Numbered from the stretch's first letter, positions 1-7,316 are shown. The stretch is 64,000 bases of DNA from Citrobacter arsenatis (GCF_004353845.1 NZ_CP037864.1:4526001-4590000), one strand, 5' to 3'. Made by a program: numbers and translations. The notes: generated by a model from the letters alone, not told the origin.

Positions 1-83
1 AGGGTCCCGTCAGGGTTGCGTTTGTAGGGTCTGAAGATGACCTCACAAGCGTTACCACATTTTGGACAGATTCCGTTAGCCAT
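1..83 (-). CDS. Zinc-ribbon-like small protein, partial (runs off the left edge)
   Basis: Only the first 27 codons are visible. They start at an ATG whose upstream AGG lies about 8 bases away. The peptide opens MANGICPKCGNACEV, with a CPKC pair followed by another Cys, which looks like half of a zinc ribbon. The downstream part is outside the window, so neither length nor function can be judged. It has the same orientation as the other minus-strand genes of the integrative element and probably belongs to it. Confidence 0.45.
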   Translation of the reverse strand, partial: MANGICPKCGNACEVIFRPYKRNPDGT

Positions 84-137
84 AAACATTACCTGTTTTT
101 ATGTACAAGCTGTAATCCCATCCAGCCTTGTAACTAC

Positions 138-252
138 GCAGGTTAACCGCTATTCTTAAGTTCTGATACTTAAAGAGACGCAGTTAATCTGCACTCTGGA
201 AGAAAATCCATTTTCTTCCCCCTAAAGCCCTGCTCCCCAGCAGGGCTTTTTT
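138..252 (+). ncRNA. Candidate structured small RNA with intrinsic terminator
   Basis: No ORF explains this stretch, but it folds well on the plus strand. The arm at 138-147 (GCAGGTTAAC) pairs with 183-192 (GTTAATCTGC), enclosing a hairpin formed by 154-161 and 168-176. A second hairpin has a perfect 9-bp stem (198-206 with 211-219). A GC-rich 10-bp stem (225-234 with 239-248) followed by a T-run is a Rho-independent terminator. It sits between two minus-strand genes, so the terminator serves neither. Stacked hairpins ending in a terminator suggest an element-encoded sRNA, perhaps an antisense or immunity RNA. No promoter was clearly recognised. Confidence 0.4.
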
Positions 253-254
253 GT

Positions 255-746
255 TTAGTCGCTTGCTGGCTGTGAAACCGCAAAGGACTCAATAATGGTA
301 CTGATCCTTCTCGCCTCGTCTTTGGTCAAATCACGAGGAAGATTACCGATGATTACGGTAAGTTCGTCACGAAGAGGAATCGGCAGTTCAAAGGTTTTTA
401 CTAAAGTATTCTGCAAACTGACCGGCGATGATTGGCTGTTTTTCACAGGCGATCTACGCTGCTTCACGGTCACATCTTCGCCTTTCTCATACGCAATAAA
501 TTTTGCGACAGCTCCGTTAAAGCGGCTGATGTAGGATTTTTGCGTATCCTCAGCAATACCATTGGCCATAACGTAAGTGTTAATGATACCGGTCGTATCC
601 CACTCATCTGCAGGCACATGGTCAGAAATAAAACCTTTGACTAAGTAGCAAACGCTACGAACGTTACCAGCAGTGCTTGGTGACGCACCAGTGATGTCAG
701 CATACTGGTCGATAAAACTGTAAAAGTTAGCCTTGGATAAGTCCAT
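255..746 (-). CDS. Hypothetical protein of the integrative element (163 aa)
   Basis: The start chosen is the ATG at 746, which has a strong AAGGAGG Shine-Dalgarno 8-9 bases upstream; an in-frame start at 809 has no such signal. I do not recognise a named family. Residues about 5-95 are predicted mainly helical, with a spacing (STAGNVRSVCYLVKGF, then TQKSYISRFNGAVAKFIAY) that recalls the SAM-like core-binding domain of tyrosine recombinases. No catalytic domain follows. After a Ser/Pro/Gln-rich linker (about 97-110) the C-terminal third is acidic. A near-palindrome (AGATCTTTAAAAGATCT, 831-847) lies upstream and could be its operator. Confidence 0.6.
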   Translation of the reverse strand: MDLSKANFYSFIDQYADITGASPSTAGNVRSVCYLVKGFISDHVPADEWDTTGIINTYVMANGIAEDTQKSYISRFNGAVAKFIAYEKGEDVTVKQRRSPVKNSQSSPVSLQNTLVKTFELPIPLRDELTVIIGNLPRDLTKDEARRISTIIESFAVSQPASD

Positions 747-969
747 AATTCTAACCTCCTTAAGCTTATAGAGCTCAACATGCAAGAATAATGGCACAAC
801 ATTTCTCATTGCGCAAGATCACAACACACAAGATCTTTAAAAGATCTGTAGGATTAGCATAGTATTGTGAATTGGAGTGGTGAGGAGTGAATAGCGATGC
901 TGTAGTACGAACAAGTTGAATCAAAGTGTACACAGTACCTTTGCTCGCTTAAGTTCTAAAATCCATATC

Positions 970-1183
970 ACCTTTGCCGCTCTTTGCGCATTTCACGCCG
1001 CATTTTCTTTTGCCGCATATGAGTGCGGCAAGCGAGATTGGTTGAAATGGTATAAACCCAGTATTCATGCGGAGTTGAGAGCATACCAACTTACCGCCGC
1101 ACTTTTTCCAGGTATATATGAAATAAGTGCGGCAACAGCGCAGATTTAAAACAACTAGCGCACCAACCGCATTTGCTGCCGCA
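970..1183. repeat. Iteron-like TTGCCGCA repeats beside repA: candidate replication origin
   Basis: In about 215 bp the core GCCGCA or its complement recurs in both orientations. Clear copies on the plus strand lie near 974, 997, 1011, 1095 and 1177. Inverted copies (GTGCGGCAA, AGTGCGGCAA) lie near 1023 and 1126, with weaker copies near 1067 and 1166. The best form is TTGCCGCAC/T. The tract begins at the 3' end of the RepA-type helicase gene and carries no convincing gene. Replication genes of phage satellites and plasmids often flank such iterons. The origin role is inferred. Confidence 0.45.
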
Positions 1184-1184
1184 A

Positions 1185-2603
1185 TTATTCACCTGAGAGT
1201 ATTGTAATCACGCCTTGATAATCGACCTCTATTAGCCCATCGCGGATCAGTTTCTCCAGCCATTTGTGAAAGGATTTTCTAGCTTTCTCTCCCATCATGG
1301 CCTCCATATCATCACGCAAAACAGCTTTGTTGCATGTTTCTCCTTTTGCTTTTCTGCTACGAATACTCTGCCAGAGTGCTGCATGATTGCCCGTCAGATT
1401 CTTAATCTCCGCCAGTTCAGGGTCCAACTCTCTTGCTTCACGTGGTATATCACGAACAACCAGCGACGAGACTATTTCACCATCGCGGTCGGTGAACAGT
1501 TCTACCGTACGCAAATCGAAAGCAGCTTGTTTGGGTTCTTCTGTATCTTTCATCTTGGTGCAGGTAAGAATTATTGCCCCACCTTCCCCCTCACGCCGAA
1601 TGTTAAACTCTGCATCAAGTGCAGCCCTGAATGCGCTGGAGCCCCGGGCTCCCTTTGTATCATCCTTCCCAGAATGGTGGACCACTAGTAATGTGGCTCC
1701 GGTTTCACGCTTTATAACGTCGCAGCCTTCAATAAACGCCCCCATATCCCGGGCATCATTCTCATCATTACCGCCAAAACAACGGGCCAGCGTATCTACG
1801 ACGATCAGGCGTACCGGCTGTCCCGTTCGGGATTTCACATCCTTTGCAGCTTTTATCATCTCTTCTGTTTCCTCACGACGCACCGGGAAGACGGGACGAT
1901 TGACCAGAAAAAGATTATTCAGCTTCACATGATGCAATTTCTCCCATGCTTTAATACGGCGTGGAACACCGATCCCCCCTTCTCCAACAACGTACATCAC
2001 AGCACCTGGTGAGACAGATTTTCCAGCCCATTTAAATCCTCCCGCAACATGGCAGGCCCAGGATACAGCTAGAAAACTTTTGTAAGATCCACTGGGACCG
2101 TAAATACTGCTCAGGCTGTTTGCAGGGAGATAACTTTTTAGCGTGTAATCTTGTTCTTGGTCATATCCATCAGATCCAACGCTCAGCGGCAAACTATGAC
2201 GCATAGAATCCTCTAGTACAGAATCCTCAATCCGTTCGCGCAAACGTGAAAGATACTCTTTCCAGTTCTCCGGCTGGTGGTCGGGAATCCCCTTGTATAG
2301 CTTGGCATCTTGCACTCCTGCCCGCGCCAGCTTCTCGCCAATGGCGTTTATCAGTCTCGGTTCAATGTTCCCTGCCAGATATACACGAGCACTATGCCGC
2401 CCCTTATCAATAATTTGCAGGTTGTCCAGCTCAGCCAGTTGCTTTGGCCCCAGATAGATAGGAGGCGTGGTATCTTCTGCAATTTGCTTACCCAGGCCCT
2501 CTTCCCATCCCTTTGCATGAGCGTAAGCATCAGCCCCGGCAAAAATGATTGCCTCTGTAAATTTTTCCTTTGGCAAAAATTTTAAGTTCGGAGCACGTTT
2601 CAT
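1185..2603 (-). CDS. RepA-like hexameric helicase/ATPase (AAA_25 type)
   Basis: A 472-aa protein with a RecA-type ATPase core: Walker A GPSGSYKS at about 169-176, Walker B LIVVD at about 266-270, and the VVHHSGKDDTKGARGSS segment after about 307 that is typical of RSF1010 RepA-like and phage helicases. About 150 N-terminal residues of unassigned fold precede it. The product is probably the replicative helicase of the integrative element. The gene overlaps the preceding one by 4 bp (ATGA), implying translational coupling, and ends beside an iteron-like tract. No primase domain is visible, so priming must come from elsewhere. Confidence 0.85.
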   Translation of the reverse strand: MKRAPNLKFLPKEKFTEAIIFAGADAYAHAKGWEEGLGKQIAEDTTPPIYLGPKQLAELDNLQIIDKGRHSARVYLAGNIEPRLINAIGEKLARAGVQDAKLYKGIPDHQPENWKEYLSRLRERIEDSVLEDSMRHSLPLSVGSDGYDQEQDYTLKSYLPANSLSSIYGPSGSYKSFLAVSWACHVAGGFKWAGKSVSPGAVMYVVGEGGIGVPRRIKAWEKLHHVKLNNLFLVNRPVFPVRREETEEMIKAAKDVKSRTGQPVRLIVVDTLARCFGGNDENDARDMGAFIEGCDVIKRETGATLLVVHHSGKDDTKGARGSSAFRAALDAEFNIRREGEGGAIILTCTKMKDTEEPKQAAFDLRTVELFTDRDGEIVSSLVVRDIPREARELDPELAEIKNLTGNHAALWQSIRSRKAKGETCNKAVLRDDMEAMMGEKARKSFHKWLEKLIRDGLIEVDYQGVITILSGE

Positions 2604-2899
2604 TTGCCCGCTCTCTTAGCAGCAATTAAAGCCCGCAAATACTGAATTTTTTCTGCTGTGTTATTCGACTTGCACCATTCGCTGAACGTCTGCCGTTTTA
2701 CCGGACTGAACTCCCTTTCAAATCGTTCGACCGGGAAAACACACTCTCCGGAATAACCCTCCCTGATATATGTAATACGATTATTAGTGATCATTTTCAC
2801 CGTTACCCGTTCGCCCCGATTATCCTTGAAAATATCGCCCGGAAGGATTTCAGGCCGAGTCTGACCACCAGCAGTTAAGCTGTTAACTTTCTTCTTCAT
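2600..2899 (-). CDS. DUF4222-like phage protein
   Basis: A 99-aa basic protein. Residues about 18-65 (PGDIFKDNRGERVTVKMI, RITYIREGYSGECVFPVERF) match my memory of the DUF4222 family of lambdoid phages and satellites, in which a short beta-rich core carries a YxREGYxGEC-like segment. Function is unknown. It lies in a tightly packed operon, 4 bp after the preceding gene and overlapping the helicase start by 4 bp. The family assignment is from recognition, not a search. Confidence 0.65.
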   Translation of the reverse strand: MKKKVNSLTAGGQTRPEILPGDIFKDNRGERVTVKMITNNRITYIREGYSGECVFPVERFEREFSPVKRQTFSEWCKSNNTAEKIQYLRALIAAKRAGK

Positions 2900-2903
2900 G
2901 GCT

Positions 2904-3104
2904 TTAGTCCTTTTTGACTGGCGTTACGCGATAACCGGCGCGTTCAAGGATGTGATCAAAGAGTGATGGCGTACCTATAATTTCATCCGGACGTAATACC
3001 GTATCTCCTTTAACTAAGCCGTTTTCAACATAAAGCAAAATACGACCGGAAAAATTAGGGGAGACATGCAGTGAGACGTTCAGCATCGGAATTTGACTAT
3101 CCAT
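2904..3104 (-). CDS. Hypothetical 66-aa satellite/phage protein
   Basis: A small protein starting MDSQIPMLNV. It has no motif I can name, no membrane segment and no cysteines. It overlaps the end of the Icd-like gene by 8 bp and is followed after 4 bp by the DUF4222-like gene, so it is part of the same coupled operon ending in the helicase. The close packing is the main support that it is real. Confidence 0.6.
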   Translation of the reverse strand: MDSQIPMLNVSLHVSPNFSGRILLYVENGLVKGDTVLRPDEIIGTPSLFDHILERAGYRVTPVKKD

Positions 3105-3339
3105 GAAACCCTCCCATCACATTCAATTCATAAGCACCGCTGGCGTACTGGTACAGAGAGCATTCAGAGCGAATCTTTGCGGCAAAAGTCAGATCCCAGC
3201 GGGAATACCATTCTCTGGCTTCTTTCTCCGTGTCGGCGGCGATGCGGATCACTACGGGTGTGCAAGTCTGGCCCTTCGGTATACCGAGGAATAGCCATGT
3301 AAATTTGGGGTGAGTTTGGGTATGCTGTGTTCCAGCCAT
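3097..3339 (-). CDS. Icd-like (host cell division inhibitor-like) protein
   Basis: An 80-aa protein starting MAGTQHTQTHPKFTWLFLG. The segment KFTWLFLGIP...VVIRIAADTEKEAREW resembles products of P4-type satellites annotated as host cell division inhibitor Icd-like. Start: the ATG at 3339 has GGAG 8 bases upstream. An in-frame extension exists upstream but would run antisense through the 3476-3664 gene and looks non-coding. It is the first gene of a four-gene operon leading to the helicase. The actual activity is unproven, because Icd-like is an annotation tradition rather than a domain with known chemistry. Confidence 0.6.
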   Translation of the reverse strand: MAGTQHTQTHPKFTWLFLGIPKGQTCTPVVIRIAADTEKEAREWYSRWDLTFAAKIRSECSLYQYASGAYELNVMGGFHG

Positions 3340-3431
3340 AGTCGTTACTCCAATTAACGGTTTGTGGTCAGACGCCCTGTATGTGTTCCTAGCACTACGG
3401 GGCGTTGTTTTTATAGACTCACACATGTTAG

Positions 3432-3476
3432 TGTATATGCCTATTTGAGTTAACCATAAACCTATAGGCATATACA
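3432..3476. promoter_or_regulatory. Perfect 13-bp inverted repeat between divergent genes
   Basis: TGTATATGCCTAT at 3432-3444 is repeated as its exact reverse complement at 3464-3476, with 19 bp between the arms. It lies in the gap between the Icd-like operon (start 3339, minus) and the ribbon-helix-helix-like gene, whose ATG begins on the last base of the right arm. This placement suits an operator controlling both directions, plausibly bound by the ribbon-helix-helix product itself. Confidence 0.5.
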
Positions 3477-3664
3477 TGTCAATATCTCGAGATAAACAGC
3501 CTAAGGGTGGCGGCAAGTCACCAATGCTACCAATCCGCATTCCTGCTGAATTACGCAAGCAATTTGATGAGCTAGCACAAGCTGAGAACACCAGTACCAG
3601 TAACTGGCTGAAGGAGTTAGGTAGAGCGGAATTGCGCCGACAGGGCATCGAACCAAAAGGCTGA
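3476..3664 (+). CDS. Ribbon-helix-helix-like small DNA-binding protein
   Basis: A 62-aa basic protein. After a Lys/Gly-rich N-terminus (about 1-15) comes a short strand PMLPIRIP and two helices (AELRKQFDELAQAEN, SNWLKELGRAELRRQG). This is the layout of ribbon-helix-helix repressors of plasmids and satellites. It is the only plus-strand gene in this part of the element and diverges from the Icd-like operon. The start codon abuts a 13-bp inverted repeat, and an AGG lies 7 bases upstream. I infer a regulator of early or replication genes. Confidence 0.6.
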   Translation: MSISRDKQPKGGGKSPMLPIRIPAELRKQFDELAQAENTSTSNWLKELGRAELRRQGIEPKG

Positions 3665-3725
3665 TTTTGACCATCAGCAGTAAGCCTGGTAATCTGTCCA
3701 TGATTTATTTTCGTTTGATTACACT

Positions 3726-3752
3726 GGCGGCCCGGCATGGCCGCCTTTGTTT
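3726..3752 (+). terminator. Intrinsic terminator after the ribbon-helix-helix gene
   Basis: GGCGGCC at 3726-3732 pairs with GGCCGCC at 3739-3745 around a 6-base loop, followed by a T-rich run. It lies between the ends of two convergent genes, 62 bp after the plus-strand stop codon. Confidence 0.6.
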
Positions 3753-3772
3753 TATTTGCCATATCCAGCCCC

Positions 3773-3979
3773 TTAAACCGTCTGCGTTCTGCGGGTGGAA
3801 TCCAGATAAGCATCCAGATCAGACTTGAAGTAAATGACCTTCCGACCGACCTTATGAAAGGGAATTTTTACCTTGCCAGTATGCGCCCAGTTTGCCAGCG
3901 TCTGTGGGTTCACACCAAGATGAGCTGCGGCCTCATTACGAGTGAGTCTTTTAGAATAATTCGATTCAACCAAATGCAT
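3773..3979 (-). CDS. AlpA/Xis-like helix-turn-helix regulator (excisionase type)
   Basis: A 68-aa protein with a MerR/excisionase-type winged HTH: LTRNEAAAHLGVNPQTLANW (about 12-31), then KVGRKVIYFKSDLDAYL, the usual wing and closing helix. This family includes Xis and AlpA proteins that control excision and integrase expression. It sits two genes downstream of the integrase on the same strand, but with a 148-bp gap (3980-4127) that may hold its own promoter. It could also be a plain repressor. Confidence 0.75.
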   Translation of the reverse strand: MHLVESNYSKRLTRNEAAAHLGVNPQTLANWAHTGKVKIPFHKVGRKVIYFKSDLDAYLDSTRRTQTV

Positions 3980-4127
3980 AAGTAGCTCCGTGTATTATTG
4001 GTTAACAACTAGGCCACTCTAATGTTTTGATTTTTCGCCAATAAGGTGAGAAGCAAATATTCAGGATGGAAAGCTACTTATGGGGAGGGGTATCAGCTAT
4101 TCCCCCTCCCTATTTTGTAATCTAGCG

Positions 4128-4742
4128 CTATGCGTAATCCGGTGGAAAAACCAAATCAGAATTAATGTATTTCTTAGGTTTAGGCGGTAATAACTTTTCT
4201 TTTTTTATCCAGCTATCTACCGTTCCTTCATCAACTCGTCCCTCATAACGGTTCATCAACTTTGCGATCATTTTCTTTTTAGATAAAGCGGGATTACTCT
4301 CCCAGGTAACTTTCATAATCGCCACAATTTCATCATGCAAATGATGCCGGTGCCCTGAAGCTGCATCACTTCTATTTTTTTTAACAGCACCGTCAATAAT
4401 GTGATTAATATAAATATCCGATAACGCTACGCATCGCCCAAACCTATCAGCCAAAGCGCCTAACTCTTTGGCAAGGTCTGTATATCCAAGTACTGCCAAC
4501 ACATTCACAGCTTTAACCAACACATTTTCATCATCCGATAATGGTCTGGTTTGCTCTTCCATCTGCATTTCGGCAAGGCTACTCGCTATCCACTTTTTTT
4601 CTCTGATAGTTTTTCCAGCTAATTCTTTTTCAATAATTTTTACATGCTCATTTGCGTTTTCCGAAGAATAACTTTTTGCCAATTTTTGAAATGCAAGCAT
4701 ACTGGCCACATGCTCGGCATCCACTCGTTTTAAATAACTCAT
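4128..4742 (-). CDS. Hypothetical protein translationally coupled to the integrase
   Basis: A 204-aa mainly helical protein that I do not recognise. Its ATG overlaps the integrase stop as ATGA, so the two are almost certainly co-translated. The C-terminal part (about 145-185: LSKKKMIAKLMNRYEG, VDEGTVDSWIKKEKLLPP) reads as a helix-turn-helix. The sequence is AT-rich relative to the chromosomal genes to the right, as is usual for acquired DNA. A recombination-accessory or regulatory role is a guess from position only. Confidence 0.6.
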   Translation of the reverse strand: MSYLKRVDAEHVASMLAFQKLAKSYSSENANEHVKIIEKELAGKTIREKKWIASSLAEMQMEEQTRPLSDDENVLVKAVNVLAVLGYTDLAKELGALADRFGRCVALSDIYINHIIDGAVKKNRSDAASGHRHHLHDEIVAIMKVTWESNPALSKKKMIAKLMNRYEGRVDEGTVDSWIKKEKLLPPKPKKYINSDLVFPPDYA

Positions 4743-6163
4743 TTCTTAACCTGCATATGATTTTGGCTTAGTATTTCAAAAAGCATCTTACGCTTCTCAT
4801 CATCAGTCAAATTGCCTAATGCAGACAATAATTGTGCATCAATGGCTTTCTTGCTTTTCACAAGCCCAGCATGTTCCAGGATGGCCCGTTCAATACGGGT
4901 AGCTGGCTCGAGTAGTTCATCAGCACCAAAATGAAGATAGCCCTGAGTAACATCTGCACTACGCATCGTTCGGTGGTTCATCAGTCGTTTGAGGATATAA
5001 CTACCAACGCCCACCAGCTCGGCAACTGTACCGAATGTACGGCGGGCATCGTGCCATTTGAATGGGATTGGCTGGAGCAAATCAGGATTGGGGTCTGGGA
5101 CGGTGGCGGCACTGATTCGATCAATTACATGGCGATATTCTTTAATGACTCCTTTAACTCCAGGAAACACTAAAGCCTCATTTCCGTTTTTCATTTTCAG
5201 TCGGCGCCGGAACAGATTCAGCAGAGTTTCAGTGATTGGAAGCTCGAGCGGATCGCCGTTCTTGGTGATATCTATCCAGAAATAACGACCGCCAATATTC
5301 ACCCGATTCCAGGTTAGTTCGAATATTTCAGATTTACGCAGCCCGGTGAACATCGACATTTCTACAGCGTCACATATTGCGGCAGCTACATCATCTCGTC
5401 CTTCTTCGGCCTTATCACGAACTACAGCGACGGCATTTAACCAACGAGCAAAGTCATGGGTGCGGATGCGCTCTGTCTTTCTGATCGTGCCATGCCACTG
5501 ACGCTTTGTACTCAGCACCAGTGTTGGCGGGTCAGGTAACAGCGTTCTCCCTTCTTCATCACGATAATGATCATGTGCGAAACGATATACGGCGCGTAGA
5601 GCTCTGGCCCACAGGTCAGCCTGAGCTTTGCTACCGCTTCCTACCCCAGCCCTGAGCGTTTCTTTATCAGCGCCAAACCAGACTGAACCATCAGTTACTG
5701 CTTTGTGACGATGCTCAACACGATCACGCGAAATAGTAGCGAGGGACTGTTTCATCCAGTCGCCGGAGTAATTTTGCAAGATAGCGCGATATTGCTTTTC
5801 GGTTGTGGGTTTAAGGCGGTGGCCACGGTTCTTAATATAGGCATCCAGCGCATCGGCAAGCGTGACAGATGCCTTCTCATTGACACGCTTTTCCACATTA
5901 GGATTTTTCCCGGTGGTCGCTACGTCACCCAACATTTCGAGTGCCTTTGCCCTGGCATTATCAATAGTAAGATCCGGAAAACGGCCCAGCGTGGCCCGGA
6001 TGAATTTTCCATTTCTCTTACGTGAGATACAGAAGCTTTTCACACCACTGGTGCCAATGCGGATGCGCAGGCCATTAACGATGGTATCGCCGTACTCAAC
6101 CTGGCCACGTTCGGCAGGTGGGAGGTTTTCGAGCTTAGTTTTCGTAAATTTGAATGTTTCCAC
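4739..6163 (-). CDS. Tyrosine recombinase (integrase) of the ileX-located element
   Basis: About 474 aa. Residues about 1-100 contain the DUF4102-type arm-binding domain of P4-like integrases (GLRIRIGTSGVKSFCISRKR, LGRFPDLTIDNARAKALE). The catalytic domain carries the conserved Arg in FTGLRKSEIFELTW, the HxxR of WHDARRTFG, the His of MNHRT and the Tyr of TQGYLHFG. Its 5' end lies 180 bp from the att site in the ileX tRNA remnant. Start: GTG at 6163 has GGAG 5 bases upstream; another in-frame GTG at 6169 directly abuts the GGAG and is less likely. Confidence 0.9.
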   Translation of the reverse strand: METFKFTKTKLENLPPAERGQVEYGDTIVNGLRIRIGTSGVKSFCISRKRNGKFIRATLGRFPDLTIDNARAKALEMLGDVATTGKNPNVEKRVNEKASVTLADALDAYIKNRGHRLKPTTEKQYRAILQNYSGDWMKQSLATISRDRVEHRHKAVTDGSVWFGADKETLRAGVGSGSKAQADLWARALRAVYRFAHDHYRDEEGRTLLPDPPTLVLSTKRQWHGTIRKTERIRTHDFARWLNAVAVVRDKAEEGRDDVAAAICDAVEMSMFTGLRKSEIFELTWNRVNIGGRYFWIDITKNGDPLELPITETLLNLFRRRLKMKNGNEALVFPGVKGVIKEYRHVIDRISAATVPDPNPDLLQPIPFKWHDARRTFGTVAELVGVGSYILKRLMNHRTMRSADVTQGYLHFGADELLEPATRIERAILEHAGLVKSKKAIDAQLLSALGNLTDDEKRKMLFEILSQNHMQVKK

Positions 6164-6342
6164 AAACACTCCACACCAAGCGATCGGGGTATCCTGAAAA
6201 TCGCTTGTTTTGCTCTAGGATACCTATAGGATACCGCAAAGGAGTATTTTAAAGTATTTATGGTTATTTATACAGTATTTTCATATCAATTAAGTTGCTG
6301 AAAATTATAGATAAGTATTTTAATGTAAGAAGTTGCATTCTA

Positions 6343-6388
6343 ACTCATAATCGCTTGGTCGCTGGTTCAAGTCCAGCAGGGGCCACCA
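6343..6388 (+). other. attachment site: 3' half of an ileX-type tRNA-Ile(CAT) gene
   Basis: These 46 bases match from memory the E. coli ileX tRNA from the anticodon loop (CTCATAA) through the T-arm (GGTTCAAGTCC) to the encoded CCA. Upstream of 6343 the match stops at once, so the 5' half is missing. This is what integration of a tRNA-targeting element leaves at its distal end. The intact tRNA is expected to the left of the window. In K-12, ileX lies just before yqjH, which agrees with the backbone to the right. Confidence 0.8.
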
Positions 6389-6396
6389 AATTTCAA

Positions 6397-6428
6397 GGAC
6401 TTGCGAGAAATCGCAGGTCCTTTTTTTT
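6397..6428 (+). terminator. tRNA-ileX terminator
   Basis: A 10-bp stem with one mismatch (GGACTTGCGA / TCGCAGGTCC) around GAAA, followed by eight T. It starts 8 bases after the CCA of the tRNA remnant. It reappears nearly unchanged at 7287-7316. Confidence 0.8.
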
Positions 6429-6537
6429 GGGGGGCGCTGGGGGTTCTGTCAGAAGGTAATTAGGGTAAAGACTGTTGGCCAGACAAAACCTGGCACCAGC
6501 GAAATCCATTTATTTCACTTAATGAACATCCTTAAAT

Positions 6538-7086
6538 ATGACTGTTGAAGCAAGTGCATTTTGGACCATGATTGGCACATGGTTCACAGGACTAGCAACG
6601 TTCGGAGCTGTGGTTGTATCTCTTTACCTTGGTTCTAGAAATCCACGAGTACAACTCAAGGTTGGTATAGGAGAAAGACTCCTCGTATCAAGAAGTGTTG
6701 AGTACTCTGAAAGACCAGGTATTTCATTCGAGATAACTAACCTGTCATTACAGACGGCCATAATTTCCAGTGTTCATTGGAAGTTAAAAAGAGGATGTTG
6801 GCTGTTTCAAGATTTTGGCGATCCAGCTTCAGATTCTCTACCTAAAAAAATTGAACATGGGCAAACCTGCAGACTCTGGATTAGTACCCAAGAAAACGAT
6901 CAATTCGGTGGTGTTGACTGGTATGCTGACATAGCTAAAGCCCTCAATAAAAGAGATGTAAAACCGCATAAAATCTGGTGTTACATCAGGACATCAACAG
7001 GGCAAACATTCAAACTCAAGCCTGAGAAAGGGATAGTGGAAAAGCTCAAAGAAAAGTGTTTGGCTCTTAATTCTCCCAATGTATAG
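6538..7086 (+). CDS. Hypothetical single-pass membrane protein between two att copies
   Basis: A 182-aa protein. Residues about 8-32 (WTMIGTWFTGLATFGAVVVS) form one hydrophobic segment. A soluble beta-rich domain follows, with many Trp and aromatic residues, and a Lys-rich C-terminus. I cannot name a family. The gene is AT-rich and lies alone between the ileX att remnant (6343-6388) and a decayed second copy (7265-7316), like a single cargo gene of an older insertion. Small TM-anchored proteins with such a domain are common in islands, sometimes near defence genes, but nothing here shows such a role. Confidence 0.55.
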   Translation: MTVEASAFWTMIGTWFTGLATFGAVVVSLYLGSRNPRVQLKVGIGERLLVSRSVEYSERPGISFEITNLSLQTAIISSVHWKLKRGCWLFQDFGDPASDSLPKKIEHGQTCRLWISTQENDQFGGVDWYADIAKALNKRDVKPHKIWCYIRTSTGQTFKLKPEKGIVEKLKEKCLALNSPNV

Positions 7087-7264
7087 AACGAATGGCAGTG
7101 TTATTTGGTTACTTAATGACTTAAGCGAACATCAAGTAGAATTCATTGCCGTTCACTGGAAAGTATGGTCAAAAATACCTTGCAGAAGAAGATATAACCG
7201 ATACCGGAATTCCTGTAACGCCTAAAATTTCAGCAAGTAATTTAGTCTGTTCATTCTCAAATTA

Positions 7265-7316
7265 AGCAGGAGCCACCAAATATCAAGGGCTTGCGAGAAA
7301 TCGCAGGTCCTTTTTT
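7265..7316 (+). repeat. Decayed second copy of the ileX 3' end plus terminator
   Basis: These 52 bases match 6375-6426 with only three differences: the last bases of the tRNA (AGCAGGAGCCACCA), the spacer, and the whole terminator hairpin with its T-run. Upstream of 7265 the similarity fades quickly. The rest of the 7087-7426 gap holds no gene I can support. This repeat marks the outer boundary of an earlier insertion at the same tRNA gene, or an element that brought its own tRNA tail and terminator. Confidence 0.75.

Noticed and set aside
916..1149. 77-aa plus-strand ORF in the iteron tract
   Set aside because: It is Ala/Cys-rich because it translates the GCCGCA repeats. No Shine-Dalgarno, and low plausibility.
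3340..3813. N-terminal extension of the Icd-like ORF to 3813
   Set aside because: It would be antisense to the well-formed ribbon-helix-helix gene and overlap the terminator and the inverted-repeat operator. The internal ATG at 3339 has a good ribosome site.
6343..6388. Complete tRNA gene at the att site
   Set aside because: Sequence before the anticodon loop does not fit the acceptor, D-arm or 5' anticodon stem of any tRNA, so only the 3' half is present.
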